Notes: a model not told the origin generated them from the sequence alone. Shown: positions 18,165-27,039, numbered from the stretch's first letter. The stretch is 64,000 nucleotides of DNA from Streptomyces rishiriensis (GCF_003112535.1 NZ_BEWA01000009.1:287476-351475); one strand, 5' to 3'. Program-made: numbers and translations.

Positions 18165-18797
18165 ATGCGTCCGATCACCCCCCTGCGCCGCCTCCTGACC
18201 ACCCTGACCGCGACCGCGGCCGTCGCCCTCGCCTGCACGGGAGCCGCGGTCGCGGTCCCGGCCGTCGGCGTCCCGGCGTCCACCGCGCCCTTCTCTCCCG
18301 CCTCCGGCCCCGGCCCCGTCCTCGCCCTGCGCCCGGTCGCCGAGCTGTCCGCGGAGCGCCTCGCCACCGCCGACCTGGTCGCCGCCGCGAAGTGGGGCAC
18401 CACCGCCCCCGTCGACGACCCCGCCCGCGAGCAGCAGGTCCTGGACGCCGTGGCCGCCCGGGCCACGGAGCTGGGCGCCGACCCGGACGAGATCCGCACG
18501 GTCTTCCGCGACCAGATCGAGGCCGACAAGACCGTGCAGCGCGGCCTCTTCCGGCGCTGGACGGACCACCCCGACCAGGCGCCCGTCACTCGCCCCGACC
18601 TGGCCGTCGTACGGCAGGAGATCAACCGGGTCACCGGTGCGCTCGTCGAGGCCCTCGCCGCCACGGCCACCGACCGCGACGCCCCCGCCTGCCGCCCCGA
18701 GCTCGCCCTGGCCGCCCTCCTGGTCCACCACGAGGACCGCCTCGACGCCCTGCACACCCGGGCGCTGACCCGCTCCCTGGCCTCCGTCTGCCGCTGA
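18165..18797 (+). CDS. Secreted chorismate mutase, AroQ-gamma type
   Basis: 210-residue exported protein resembling periplasmic/secreted AroQ-gamma chorismate mutases such as the Mycobacterium tuberculosis enzyme. A signal peptide (LLTTLTATAAVALACTGAAVA) is followed by LSAERLATADLVAAAKW, an acidic DDPAREQQVLDAV segment, and RDQIEADKTVQRGLF, where family active-site residues lie. The family rearranges chorismate to prephenate; why it is exported is unknown. A TTG at 18153 is an alternative start in the same frame; ATG 18165 gives the better signal peptide. It lies 35 bases after GH12 and may be co-transcribed with it. Its C-terminus converges on the GH31 gene. Function in xyloglucan use is not evident. 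Confidence 0.75.
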   Translation: MRPITPLRRLLTTLTATAAVALACTGAAVAVPAVGVPASTAPFSPASGPGPVLALRPVAELSAERLATADLVAAAKWGTTAPVDDPAREQQVLDAVAARATELGADPDEIRTVFRDQIEADKTVQRGLFRRWTDHPDQAPVTRPDLAVVRQEINRVTGALVEALAATATDRDAPACRPELALAALLVHHEDRLDALHTRALTRSLASVCR

Positions 18798-18852
18798 CCC
18801 GCACGCCGGGGCGGCCGGCCCACCCACGTCGGACCGGCCGCGTCGGCGACGG

Positions 18853-20895
18853 CTACTCCGCCACGGGCAGCCGCGCCCCGTCCCGCAGGAACAGCGGGAG
18901 CCGGTCCAGCGGGGCGTCGACCGTCACGGCCGCACCCCCCTCGTACGTCTCGCCCGTCCACGCGTCGGTCCAGCGCGCCCCCGCCGGCAGGTACGCGGTG
19001 CGGGCCGTGGCGCCCGCCGTCAGCACCGGGGCGACGAGCAGGTCCCGGCCGAAGAGGTAGGAGTCGTCCACCGACCAGGCCGCCCGGTCGTCGGGGAACT
19101 CCAGGAACAGCGGCCGCATGGGCGGCAGGCCCTCCTCGTGCGCCTCCCGCATCACCCGCAGGACATAGGGCTTGAGCCGCTCCCGCAGCCGCAGGTACTT
19201 CTCCAGGACCGCGCCGGCCTCCTCGCCGTAGGACCACACCTCGTTCGGGCCGCCCGTCATGTCCGGGCCCAGCGGCATGCCGGGGTCGCGGAAGCCGTGC
19301 AGCCGCATCAGCGGGGACAGCGCGCCGAACTGGAACCAGCGCACCATCACCTCCCGGTACCGCGGATCGTCCGGGTCGCCGCCGTGGAAGCCGCCGATGT
19401 CGGTGTTCCACCACGGAATGCCCGACAGCGCGGTGTTCAGGCCGGCCGCGATCTGACGGCGCAGGGTGGGGAAGTCGGTGCCGATGTCACCGGACCACAG
19501 GGCGGCGCCGTAGCGCTGGCTGCCCGCCCACGCCGAGCGGTTGAGGCTGACGATCTCCTCCTCGCCGGCCGCGCGCAGGCCCTCGTAGAAGGTGCGGGCG
19601 TTCTCGGCCGGGTAGATGTTGCCGACCTCCAGCCCCGGACCCGCCCAGTACCGCAGGTTCTCCTGGAAACCGGGCTTCAGCTCGGGCTCGCAGGCGTCCA
19701 GCCAGAACGCCGTGATGCCGTACGGGGCCAGGTAGTTGTCGCGGATCCTCGACCACAGGAACTCCCGGGCCTCGGGGTTCGTCGCGTCGTAGAACGCCAC
19801 CTGGACGGTCGAGGCGACGCCCTTGTCCGGCCAGTCGGCGTGGGCCGTCGGGCCGTACTCGGTGCCGATGAAGTAGCCCCGCTGCTCCATCACCGGGTGG
19901 TTCTCCGACAGCGGGGACACCGACGGCCACACCGACACCACCAGCTTCACGCCCAGCTCGTCCAGTTCACGGACCATCGCCGCCGGGTCGGGCCACTCGC
20001 TGGGGTCGAACCTCCACTCGCCGAGGTGCGTCCAGTGGAAGAAGTCGCAGACGATGGCGTCCAGCGGCAGGCCCCGGCGCTTGTACTCCCTTGCCACTTC
20101 GAGGAGTTCGTGCTGGGTGCGGTAGCGCAGCTTGCACTGCCAGAACCCGGCGGCCCACTCCGGCAGCATCGGGGTGCGGCCGGTGACCGCGCTGTAGCGG
20201 CGCTGGGCCTCGGCCGGCGCGCCCGCCGTGATCCAGTAGTCGATCTGGCGGGCCGAGTCCGCGACCCAGCGGGTGCCGTTGCCGGCCAGTTCGACGCGGC
20301 CGATCGCCGGGTTGTTCCACAGCAGCGTGTAGCCGCGGCTGGAGGTGAGCACCGGGATGCCGACCTCGGCGTTGCGCTGGACCAGGTCCAGGACCAGGCC
20401 CTTCTGGTCGAGCCGCCCGTGCTGGTGCTGGCCGAGCCCGTACAGCTTCTCGTCGTCGTACGCGGCGAAGCGCTGCTCCAGCCGGTGATGGCCGTGGCCG
20501 ACCGCCGTGTACAGACGCGAGCCCGGCCACCAGAAGTGGGCGCGCTCCTCGGCCAGGATCTCCGTGCGGTCGTCCGTGCGCAGAAAGCGGATCAGGCCCT
20601 CGGCGTTCACCTCGACGGTGAGCGCGCCGACCGTCAGCTGCCCCTCGTCGTCGCCGGTCTTGACGGTGCTCTCGGTGGCCGGCGGCTCCTCGAGCAGCGC
20701 GCCCGGCAGCCCCTGCAGGATCGGCCCGCCGAGTCGGGCGCGCACCCGGACGGCGTCCGGACCCCAGGGTTCGACGCGCAGAGTCTCCTGGCGGCCGCTC
20801 CACTCCAGCGCGCCGCCTCGCTCACGGAAGGTGCCGACGGTGGGGGAGGACTGCGCGAGGCTGACCTGAGGCTGGCTTTCGGCGGGCTGGTTCAT
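18853..20895 (-). CDS. GH31 alpha-xylosidase, cytoplasmic
   Basis: 680-residue family 31 glycosidase. The nucleophile Asp400 is in AFWLDACEPE, a form typical of the alpha-xylosidase branch, and the acid/base Asp470 is in ALWSGDIGTDF. WNTDIGGFHGGDPDDP and the C-terminal beta-sandwich are also present. No signal peptide is seen. In xyloglucan breakdown it would release alpha-1,6-xylose from the non-reducing end of oligosaccharides, alternating with the GH3 enzyme. ATG 20895 is chosen because AAGGAG lies just upstream; an earlier in-frame start at 20925 has no such site. It is 76 bases downstream of the LacI-type gene on the same strand, so the two probably form one autoregulated operon. Confidence 0.87.
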   Translation of the reverse strand: MNQPAESQPQVSLAQSSPTVGTFRERGGALEWSGRQETLRVEPWGPDAVRVRARLGGPILQGLPGALLEEPPATESTVKTGDDEGQLTVGALTVEVNAEGLIRFLRTDDRTEILAEERAHFWWPGSRLYTAVGHGHHRLEQRFAAYDDEKLYGLGQHQHGRLDQKGLVLDLVQRNAEVGIPVLTSSRGYTLLWNNPAIGRVELAGNGTRWVADSARQIDYWITAGAPAEAQRRYSAVTGRTPMLPEWAAGFWQCKLRYRTQHELLEVAREYKRRGLPLDAIVCDFFHWTHLGEWRFDPSEWPDPAAMVRELDELGVKLVVSVWPSVSPLSENHPVMEQRGYFIGTEYGPTAHADWPDKGVASTVQVAFYDATNPEAREFLWSRIRDNYLAPYGITAFWLDACEPELKPGFQENLRYWAGPGLEVGNIYPAENARTFYEGLRAAGEEEIVSLNRSAWAGSQRYGAALWSGDIGTDFPTLRRQIAAGLNTALSGIPWWNTDIGGFHGGDPDDPRYREVMVRWFQFGALSPLMRLHGFRDPGMPLGPDMTGGPNEVWSYGEEAGAVLEKYLRLRERLKPYVLRVMREAHEEGLPPMRPLFLEFPDDRAAWSVDDSYLFGRDLLVAPVLTAGATARTAYLPAGARWTDAWTGETYEGGAAVTVDAPLDRLPLFLRDGARLPVAE

Positions 20896-20971
20896 GTGGA
20901 GTGCTCCTTGAAGGAGTGCAGACATGGCGGTGCCCCGGCGAGGGCACGACAGCGAGAAAAGCGGGGGTTTC

Positions 20972-21985
20972 TCAGGAGGCGACGGGAACCGGTCCGGTGC
21001 TCGCCCGGACCGTCAGCTCGGGCGCGATCAGCACGACCTCGTCGCCGCCGTGCCCCTCCAGCTTGGCGACCAGGCGTTCCACCGCGTGCCGGCCCATCTC
21101 CTGCGCGGGGATGGCGACGGAGGTCAGCCGCACCGACGCCTGGACGGCGACCTGGTCGGGGCAGATCGCCACCACCGAGACGTCCTCCGGCACGGCCCGG
21201 CCCTGCTGGCGCAGCAGCGCGAGCAGCGGCTCCACCGCCGACTCGTTCTGCACGACGAAGCCGGTGGTGCCCGGACGTTCGTCGAGGATCCGGGCCAGGG
21301 TCACGGCCATCGCGTCGTACCCGCCCTCGCACGGCCGGTGCAGCAGCCGCAGGCCCAGTTCCCTCGCCCGGCGGCGCAGCCCGTCGAGCGTGCGCTCGGC
21401 GAAGCCGGTGTGCCGCTCGTAGACCGCCGGGGCCTCGCCGATGACGGCGATGTCGCGGTGCCCGAGCGTGGCCAGATGCTCCACACACAGCGCGCCGGTC
21501 GCCCCGAAGTCCAGATCGACGCAGGTCAGCCCCGAGGTGTCGGCCGGGAGGCCGATCAGGACGGACGGCTGGTCGGTGGAGCGCAGCAGCGGCAGCCGCT
21601 CGTCGTCGAGTTCGACGTCCATCAGGATCATCGCGTCGGCGAGCCCGCTGCCGGTGACGCGGCGGACCGCGTCGGACCCCTCCTCGCCGGTGAGCAGCAG
21701 GACGTCGTACCCGTGCGTCCGTGCCGTGGTGGCCACCGCGATGGCGATCTCCATCATCACCGGCACGTAGATGTCGGTGCGCAGCGGGATCATCAGCGCG
21801 ATGATGTTCGACCTGCTGCTGGCCAGGGCGCGCGCGCCCGCGTTCGGGTGGTAGCCGAGCTCCCGGATGCTCTGCTCGACGCGCTGCCGGGTGGTCGTGG
21901 AGATGGACCGCTTGCCACTGAGGACATAGCTCACCGTGCTCGCCGAGACTCCGGCGTGCTGGGCGACCTCGGCGAGGGTGACCAT
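20972..21985 (-). CDS. LacI-family transcriptional regulator of the xyloglucan locus
   Basis: 337-residue LacI/GalR repressor. The N-terminal helix-turn-helix is clear (VTLAEVAQHAGVSASTVSYV, residues 2-21), followed by the hinge GYHPNAGARALAS and a periplasmic-binding-like sugar domain. ATG 21985 is preceded by GGAGAG at good spacing. It is the only regulator in the locus. Two matching palindromes lie upstream of it, one perfect and one with two mismatches, which points to autoregulation. The same palindrome lies at the GH3 and transporter promoters. The likely inducer is a xyloglucan-derived sugar, unknown in detail. GH31 is its downstream operon partner. Confidence 0.88.
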   Translation of the reverse strand: MVTLAEVAQHAGVSASTVSYVLSGKRSISTTTRQRVEQSIRELGYHPNAGARALASSRSNIIALMIPLRTDIYVPVMMEIAIAVATTARTHGYDVLLLTGEEGSDAVRRVTGSGLADAMILMDVELDDERLPLLRSTDQPSVLIGLPADTSGLTCVDLDFGATGALCVEHLATLGHRDIAVIGEAPAVYERHTGFAERTLDGLRRRARELGLRLLHRPCEGGYDAMAVTLARILDERPGTTGFVVQNESAVEPLLALLRQQGRAVPEDVSVVAICPDQVAVQASVRLTSVAIPAQEMGRHAVERLVAKLEGHGGDEVVLIAPELTVRASTGPVPVAS

Positions 21986-22002
21986 CCAGCTCTCCAAGTT
22001 TT

Positions 22003-22016
22003 GTGAAGCGCTTCGA
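22003..22016. promoter_or_regulatory. LacI-type operator 3, imperfect (lacI leader)
   Basis: GTGAAGCGCTTCGA matches the operator palindrome at 12 of 14 positions, with the core GAAGCGCTTC intact. It lies 17 bases upstream of the lacI start codon, between promoter and gene. Confidence 0.6.
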
Positions 22017-22090
22017 CAGTGCGCATTGCGAACAGGGGCGGGTGAGGGTGGTTCGACAGTAGCTCTAGCGCGAGTGGGTGTCCATAGGTT

Positions 22091-22106
22091 GTCGAAGCGC
22101 TTCGAC
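22091..22106. promoter_or_regulatory. LacI-type operator 4 (lacI promoter region)
   Basis: Perfect 16-bp palindrome GTCGAAGCGCTTCGAC containing the 14-bp operator. It is centred about 88-89 bases from the imperfect site at 22003, roughly eight helical turns, so looping between the two is conceivable. Confidence 0.78.
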
Positions 22107-22417
22107 AGCGAGTTGTGGCGGATTGGTGGAGAAGAGTACGGGAACGGGCCGCGGTCGTCGCCCACACCCGTTCGGCGCAGGCCGCGCGGGCCGCGCACGG
22201 CGTCCCGCGCGGCCCGCGCCCGGACGCCGGGGGACGCCGCGACACGCCGCGATACGCCGGGGCGACGCCCCTCCCGGGCCCGGCCGCCGGGCCCGATCCC
22301 GCTCGAAGGGCCGCGCGTGGGGTGGCCACCGCGGCCCGGATCGGGTACCAACGATCGGGTAGCACCCATCGGTAACCAATGTGGTCCGAGATCCCGATTC
22401 GCGGCGAGGTGAGCCTC

Positions 22418-24355
22418 ATGTCCGCACCACCCCTCAAGAAACCCACCGTCACCGAGCGTGAGGCCCGTCAGGTCGCCGAGGCCGCCCGGGAGCAGGACTG
22501 GCGCAAGCCCAGCTTCGCCAAGGAACTGTTCCTGGGCCGTTTCCGCCTCGACCTCGTCCACCCGCACCCGGTCCCCTCCGACGAGGCCGTCCGGCGGGGC
22601 GAGGCGTTCCTGGCCAAGCTCCGCGAATTCTGCGAGACGCAGGTGGACGCGGCCCGCATCGAACGCGAGGCCCGCATCCCCGACGAGGTCGTGCGCGGGC
22701 TCAAGGAGCTCGGCGCCCTCGGCATGAAGATCGACCCCAAGTACGGCGGCCTCGGCCTCACCCAGGTGTACTACAACAAGGCCCTGGCCCTGGTGGGCTC
22801 CGCCAGCCCCGCCATCGGGGTGCTGCTGTCGGCGCACCAGTCGATCGGCGTGCCGCAGCCGCTGAAGATGTTCGGCACCCCCGAGCAGAAGCAGAAGTTC
22901 CTGCCTCGCTGCGCCACCACCGACATCAGCGCCTTCCTGCTCACCGAGCCGGACGTCGGCTCCGACCCGGCCCGCCTGGCGGCGAGCGCGGTGCCCGACG
23001 GCGACGACTACGTCCTCGACGGCGTGAAGCTGTGGACGACCAACGGCGTGGTCGCCGACCTGCTGGTGGTCATGGCGCGGGTCCCCGCGAGCGAGGGGCA
23101 CAAGGGCGGCATCACCGCCTTCGTCGTGGAGACGGACTCGCCCGGCATCACCGTCGAGAACCGCAACGCCTTCATGGGCCTGCGCGGCATCGAGAACGGC
23201 GTCACCCGCTTCCACCAGGTCCGGGTCCCGGCCGCGAACCGCGTCGGCCCCGAGGGCGCCGGTCTGAAGATCGCCCTGACCACGCTCAACACGGGCCGGC
23301 TCTCCCTGCCCGCGTCCTGCGTGGCCGCCGGCAAGTGGTGTCTGAAGATCGCCCGTGAATGGTCGGCGGCCCGCGAGCAGTGGGGCAAGCCGATCGCCCA
23401 CCACGAGGCGGTCGGCGCGAAGATCTCCTTCATCGCGGCGACCACCTTCGCCTTGGAAGCGGTGCTCGACCTGTCGTCGCAGATGGCCGACGAGGACCGC
23501 AACGACATCCGCATCGAGGGCGCGCTGGCCAAGCTCTTCGCCTCCGAGATGGGCTGGCGGATGGCCGACGAACTGGTCCAGATCCGCGGCGGCCGCGGCT
23601 TCGAGACGGCGGAGTCCCTCGCCGCCCGCGGCGAGAAGGCCGTCCCCGCCGAACAGGTCCTGCGCGACCTGCGGATCAACCGCATCTTCGAGGGCTCGAC
23701 GGAGATCATGCACCTCCTCATCGCCCGCGAGGCCGTCGACGCCCACCTCACGGTCGCCGGCGACCTCATCGACCCCGACAAGTCCCTCCAGGACAAGGCG
23801 AGGGCGGGTGCGAACGCCGGTGTCTTCTACGCCAAGTGGCTGCCGAAGCTGGTCGCGGGGCCGGGGCAACTGCCTTCGTCGTACGCGGAGTTCAAGCACG
23901 CGGGCGTCGACCTGTCGCCGCATCTGCGGCATGTCGAGCGGCATGCGCGCAAGCTCGCCCGCTCCACCTTCTACGCCATGTCCCGCTGGCAGGGCCGGAT
24001 GGAGACCAAGCAGGGCTTCCTCGGCCGGATCGTCGACATCGGCGCGGAGCTGTTCGCGATGAGCGCGGCCTGTGTGCGCGCCGAACTGCTGCGCTCGCGC
24101 GGCGAGAACGGCCGCGAGGCCTACCAGCTCGCCGACGTGTTCTGCCGCCAGTCCCGCATCCGCGTCGACGAGCTCTTCGCGCGCCTGTGGCACAACACCG
24201 ACGATCTGGACCGCAAGGTCGTCAGGGGCGTCATGGCGGGCGCCTACGAGTGGCTGGAGCAGGGCGTCGTCGACCTGTCCGGGGACGCTCCCTGGATCGC
24301 CGACGCGACCCCCGGCCCCAGCGAGCGGGAGAACGTCCACCGCCCGATCAGGTGA
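22418..24355 (+). CDS. Acyl-CoA dehydrogenase (large, FadE-like)
   Basis: 645-residue FAD-dependent acyl-CoA dehydrogenase, longer than the usual 380-400 residues because of a C-terminal extension. Typical blocks are LLTEPDVGSDPARLAA (flavin/substrate loop), VLDGVKLWTTNGVVADLLVV, FMGLRGIENGVTRF, and QIRGGRGFETAES with FEGSTEIMHL. It should oxidise an acyl-CoA to the 2-enoyl-CoA in beta-oxidation; chain length is unknown. ATG 22418 is chosen because GGCGAGGTGAG precedes it; an in-frame ATG at 22379 has no such site. It is transcribed away from lacI and is not obviously part of the sugar locus. Repeated GATCGGGTA elements lie just upstream. Confidence 0.87.
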   Translation: MSAPPLKKPTVTEREARQVAEAAREQDWRKPSFAKELFLGRFRLDLVHPHPVPSDEAVRRGEAFLAKLREFCETQVDAARIEREARIPDEVVRGLKELGALGMKIDPKYGGLGLTQVYYNKALALVGSASPAIGVLLSAHQSIGVPQPLKMFGTPEQKQKFLPRCATTDISAFLLTEPDVGSDPARLAASAVPDGDDYVLDGVKLWTTNGVVADLLVVMARVPASEGHKGGITAFVVETDSPGITVENRNAFMGLRGIENGVTRFHQVRVPAANRVGPEGAGLKIALTTLNTGRLSLPASCVAAGKWCLKIAREWSAAREQWGKPIAHHEAVGAKISFIAATTFALEAVLDLSSQMADEDRNDIRIEGALAKLFASEMGWRMADELVQIRGGRGFETAESLAARGEKAVPAEQVLRDLRINRIFEGSTEIMHLLIAREAVDAHLTVAGDLIDPDKSLQDKARAGANAGVFYAKWLPKLVAGPGQLPSSYAEFKHAGVDLSPHLRHVERHARKLARSTFYAMSRWQGRMETKQGFLGRIVDIGAELFAMSAACVRAELLRSRGENGREAYQLADVFCRQSRIRVDELFARLWHNTDDLDRKVVRGVMAGAYEWLEQGVVDLSGDAPWIADATPGPSERENVHRPIR

Positions 24356-24450
24356 TCCTTCGAACACGGTTGCCAGGCGGCCGGGTCGCGGGGCGTTCCC
24401 CAGGGGGACGCCCTGTCCGGCCGCCTTCCCGTTGCGGCAACAATGGGGGG

Positions 24451-25704
24451 ATGAGCGACAGTCCAGCCCCCCTCGCCGACCCGCATCTCGTCTACGACCC
24501 CGTCGCGGGCGACGGCCCCAAGGACGTGGTGATCCTCGGTTCCACCGGCTCGATCGGGACCCAGGCCATCGACCTCGTGCTGCGCAATCCGGACCGCTTC
24601 CGGGTGACCGGCCTGTCCGCCAACGGCGGCCGGGTCGCCCTCCTCGCCGAGCAGGCCCGCCGGCTGCGCGCGCGGACCGTCGCCGTCGCCCGCGAGGACG
24701 TCGTGCCCGCCCTGCGCGAGGCGCTGGCCGCCGAGTACGGCCCCGGAGAGCCGCTGCCCGAGATCCTCGCGGGCCCCGCGGCGGCCACCGAGCTCGCCGC
24801 GTCCGACTGCCACACCGTGCTGAACGGCATCACCGGCTCCATCGGCCTCGCGCCCACCCTCGCCGCCCTGGAGGCGGGCCGCACCCTCGCGCTCGCCAAC
24901 AAGGAGTCGCTCATCGTCGGCGGACCGCTGGTCAAGGCGCTCGCCGAGCCGGGGCAGATCATCCCGGTGGACTCCGAGCACGCGGCCCTCTTCCAGTGCC
25001 TCGCCGCAGGCACCCGGGCCGACGTCCGCAAGCTGGTCGTCACCGCCTCCGGCGGCCCGTTCCGCGGCCGGACGAAGGCGGAACTGGCGAACGTGACGGT
25101 CGAGGACGCCCTCGCCCACCCCACCTGGTCCATGGGCCCGGTGATCACGATCAACTCCGCGACCCTCGTCAACAAGGGCCTGGAGGTCATCGAGGCGCAC
25201 CTGCTCTACGACATTCCCTTCTCGCGCATTGAGGTGGTCGTCCACCCGCAGTCGTATGTCCACTCGATGGTTGAGTTCACGGACGGATCGACACTGGCGC
25301 AGGCGACGCCCCCCGACATGCGCGGGCCCATCGCCATAGGCCTCGGCTGGCCCGGGCGCGTCCCGGACGCCGCGCCCGCCTTCGACTGGAGCACCGCGTC
25401 GACCTGGGAGTTCTTCCCTCTCGACGAGGAGGCCTTCCCCTCGGTGGGCCTCGCCCGGCACGTGGGCGAGCTCGCGGGCACGGCCCCCGCGGTGTTCAAT
25501 GCCGCGAACGAGGAGTGCGTCGAGGCGTTCCGCAGGGGCGCGCTGCCCTTCAACGGCATCATGGAGACCGTCACCCGGGTCGTGCACGAGCACGGCACGC
25601 CGGTGACGGGAACTTCACTGACCGTGTCGGACGTCCTCGAAGCGGAGACCTGGGCACGGGCCCGGGCCCAAGAACTGACGGCTACCGCGGAGGCGCGTGC
25701 ATGA
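24451..25704 (+). CDS. dxr: 1-deoxy-D-xylulose 5-phosphate reductoisomerase
   Basis: 417-residue enzyme of the MEP isoprenoid pathway, converting DXP to MEP with NADPH. The nucleotide-binding ILGSTGSIGTQ is at about residue 28. The metal/substrate residues appear in ANKESLIVGG and PVDSEHAALFQ, and NSATLVNKGLEVIEAH and VVVHPQSYVHSMVEF complete the family pattern. ATG 24451 follows a GGGGGG-rich ribosome-binding stretch. The stop overlaps the start of the site-2 protease (ATGA), and ispG follows that gene, so two MEP-pathway genes flank a protease, an arrangement common in actinobacteria. Confidence 0.95.
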   Translation: MSDSPAPLADPHLVYDPVAGDGPKDVVILGSTGSIGTQAIDLVLRNPDRFRVTGLSANGGRVALLAEQARRLRARTVAVAREDVVPALREALAAEYGPGEPLPEILAGPAAATELAASDCHTVLNGITGSIGLAPTLAALEAGRTLALANKESLIVGGPLVKALAEPGQIIPVDSEHAALFQCLAAGTRADVRKLVVTASGGPFRGRTKAELANVTVEDALAHPTWSMGPVITINSATLVNKGLEVIEAHLLYDIPFSRIEVVVHPQSYVHSMVEFTDGSTLAQATPPDMRGPIAIGLGWPGRVPDAAPAFDWSTASTWEFFPLDEEAFPSVGLARHVGELAGTAPAVFNAANEECVEAFRRGALPFNGIMETVTRVVHEHGTPVTGTSLTVSDVLEAETWARARAQELTATAEARA

Positions 25705-27005
25705 CAGCCCTGATGATGATCCTCGGCATAGTCGTCTTCGCGGCGGGGCTGCTGTTCTCGATCGCCTGGCACGAGCTGGGACACCTGTCCACGGCCAAGC
25801 TCTTCGGCATCCGCGTCCCGCAGTACATGGTCGGCTTCGGCCCGACCGTCTTCTCGCGCAAGAAGGGCGACACCGAGTACGGCGTCAAGGCGATCCCGCT
25901 GGGCGGCTACATCCGCATGATCGGCATGTTCCCGCCCGGCGAGGACGGCCGGATCACGGCCCGCTCCACCTCGCCCTGGCGCGGCATGATCGAGGACGCC
26001 CGCTCGGCGGCCTACGAGGAACTCCAGCCGGGCGACGAGACGCGCATGTTCTACACGCGCAAGCCCTGGAAGCGCGTCATCGTGATGTTCGCCGGACCGT
26101 TCATGAACCTGGTGCTCGCGATCGGGCTGTTCCTCACCGTGCTGATGGGCTTCGGCATCTCCCAGCAGACCACCAGCGTCAGCTCGGTCTCCCCGTGCGT
26201 CATCGCGCAGAGCCAGAACCGTGACGCGTGCAAGCCGTCCGACCCGGCCTCCCCGGCCGCGGCCGCCGGCATGAAGCCCGGCGACCGGATCGTCTCCTTC
26301 GCCGGGCAGCGGACGGACGACTGGGACACCCTCTCCGACCTGATCCGGGTCAGCGCCGGCAAGGACGTCGCCATCGTCGTCGAGCGCAAGGGCAGCGAAC
26401 TGACCCTGCACGCCAAGATCGCCACCAACATGGTCGCCAAGAAGGACTCCAGCGGGGCGTACGTCCAGGGCCAGTACGTGAAGGCCGGATTCCTCGGCTT
26501 CAGCGCGGCCAACGGCGTCGTCAAGCAGGACTTCGGCGACTCCGTCTCCTGGATGACCGACCGGGTGGGCGAGGCCGTCGACTCCCTCACCGCCCTGCCC
26601 GGCAAGATCCCGGCCCTGTGGAACGCGGCCTTCGACGGCGCGCCCCGCGAGCCCGACTCGCCCATGGGCGTGGTCGGCGCGGCCCGCGTCGGCGGCGAGA
26701 TCTTCACCCTGGACATCCCGGCCTCGCAGCAGCTCGCCCTGGCCGTGATGCTCGTGGCCGGCTTCAACCTCTCCCTGTTCCTGTTCAACATGCTCCCGCT
26801 GCTGCCGCTCGACGGCGGCCACATCGCGGGCGCCCTGTGGGAGTCGCTGCGCCGCAACCTGGCCAGGGTCATGCGCAGGCCGGACCCGGGTCCGTTCGAC
26901 GTGGCGAAGCTGATGCCGGTCGCGTACGTCGTGGCGGGCATCTTCATCTGCTTCACCGTGCTGGTCCTGATCGCGGACGTGGTCAACCCGGTGAAGATCT
27001 CGTAG
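25701..27005 (+). CDS. Site-2 intramembrane metalloprotease (RseP/Rip1 family)
   Basis: 434-residue membrane zinc protease of the M50 family. The HExxH motif is in the first membrane segment (AWHELGHL, His24-Glu25-His28). A PDZ domain lies in the middle (AAAAGMKPGDRIVSFAGQ). The third zinc ligand, Asp371, is in LLPLDGGH in a late membrane segment. Relatives cut anti-sigma factors or other membrane proteins after a first cleavage; the substrate here is unknown. ATG 25701 overlaps the dxr stop. A strong hairpin terminator follows at 27040-27078, before ispG. Confidence 0.9.
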   Translation: MTALMMILGIVVFAAGLLFSIAWHELGHLSTAKLFGIRVPQYMVGFGPTVFSRKKGDTEYGVKAIPLGGYIRMIGMFPPGEDGRITARSTSPWRGMIEDARSAAYEELQPGDETRMFYTRKPWKRVIVMFAGPFMNLVLAIGLFLTVLMGFGISQQTTSVSSVSPCVIAQSQNRDACKPSDPASPAAAAGMKPGDRIVSFAGQRTDDWDTLSDLIRVSAGKDVAIVVERKGSELTLHAKIATNMVAKKDSSGAYVQGQYVKAGFLGFSAANGVVKQDFGDSVSWMTDRVGEAVDSLTALPGKIPALWNAAFDGAPREPDSPMGVVGAARVGGEIFTLDIPASQQLALAVMLVAGFNLSLFLFNMLPLLPLDGGHIAGALWESLRRNLARVMRRPDPGPFDVAKLMPVAYVVAGIFICFTVLVLIADVVNPVKIS

Positions 27006-27039
27006 CGGCAGGTCACCGCCGCCCCGGTGGCCGGCGGTT

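Larger units (their letters stand above)
21986..22417. promoter_or_regulatory. Divergent region between lacI and acyl-CoA dehydrogenase
   Basis: 432 bases without a gene. The lacI side holds the two operators. The middle has a 13-bp GC-rich hairpin (22184-22219). The dehydrogenase side holds repeated GATCGGGTA/CATCGGTA elements around 22338-22377, including an imperfect palindrome at 22353-22370 that could bind a different regulator. No convincing -35/-10 pair was found. Confidence 0.5.

Noticed and set aside
3682..21985. Cellobiose (CebR-type) regulon
   Set aside because: The operator TCGAAGCGCTTCGA does not match the cellobiose regulator site TGGGAGCGCTCCCA, and GH31, GH42 and GH95 are not needed for cellobiose.
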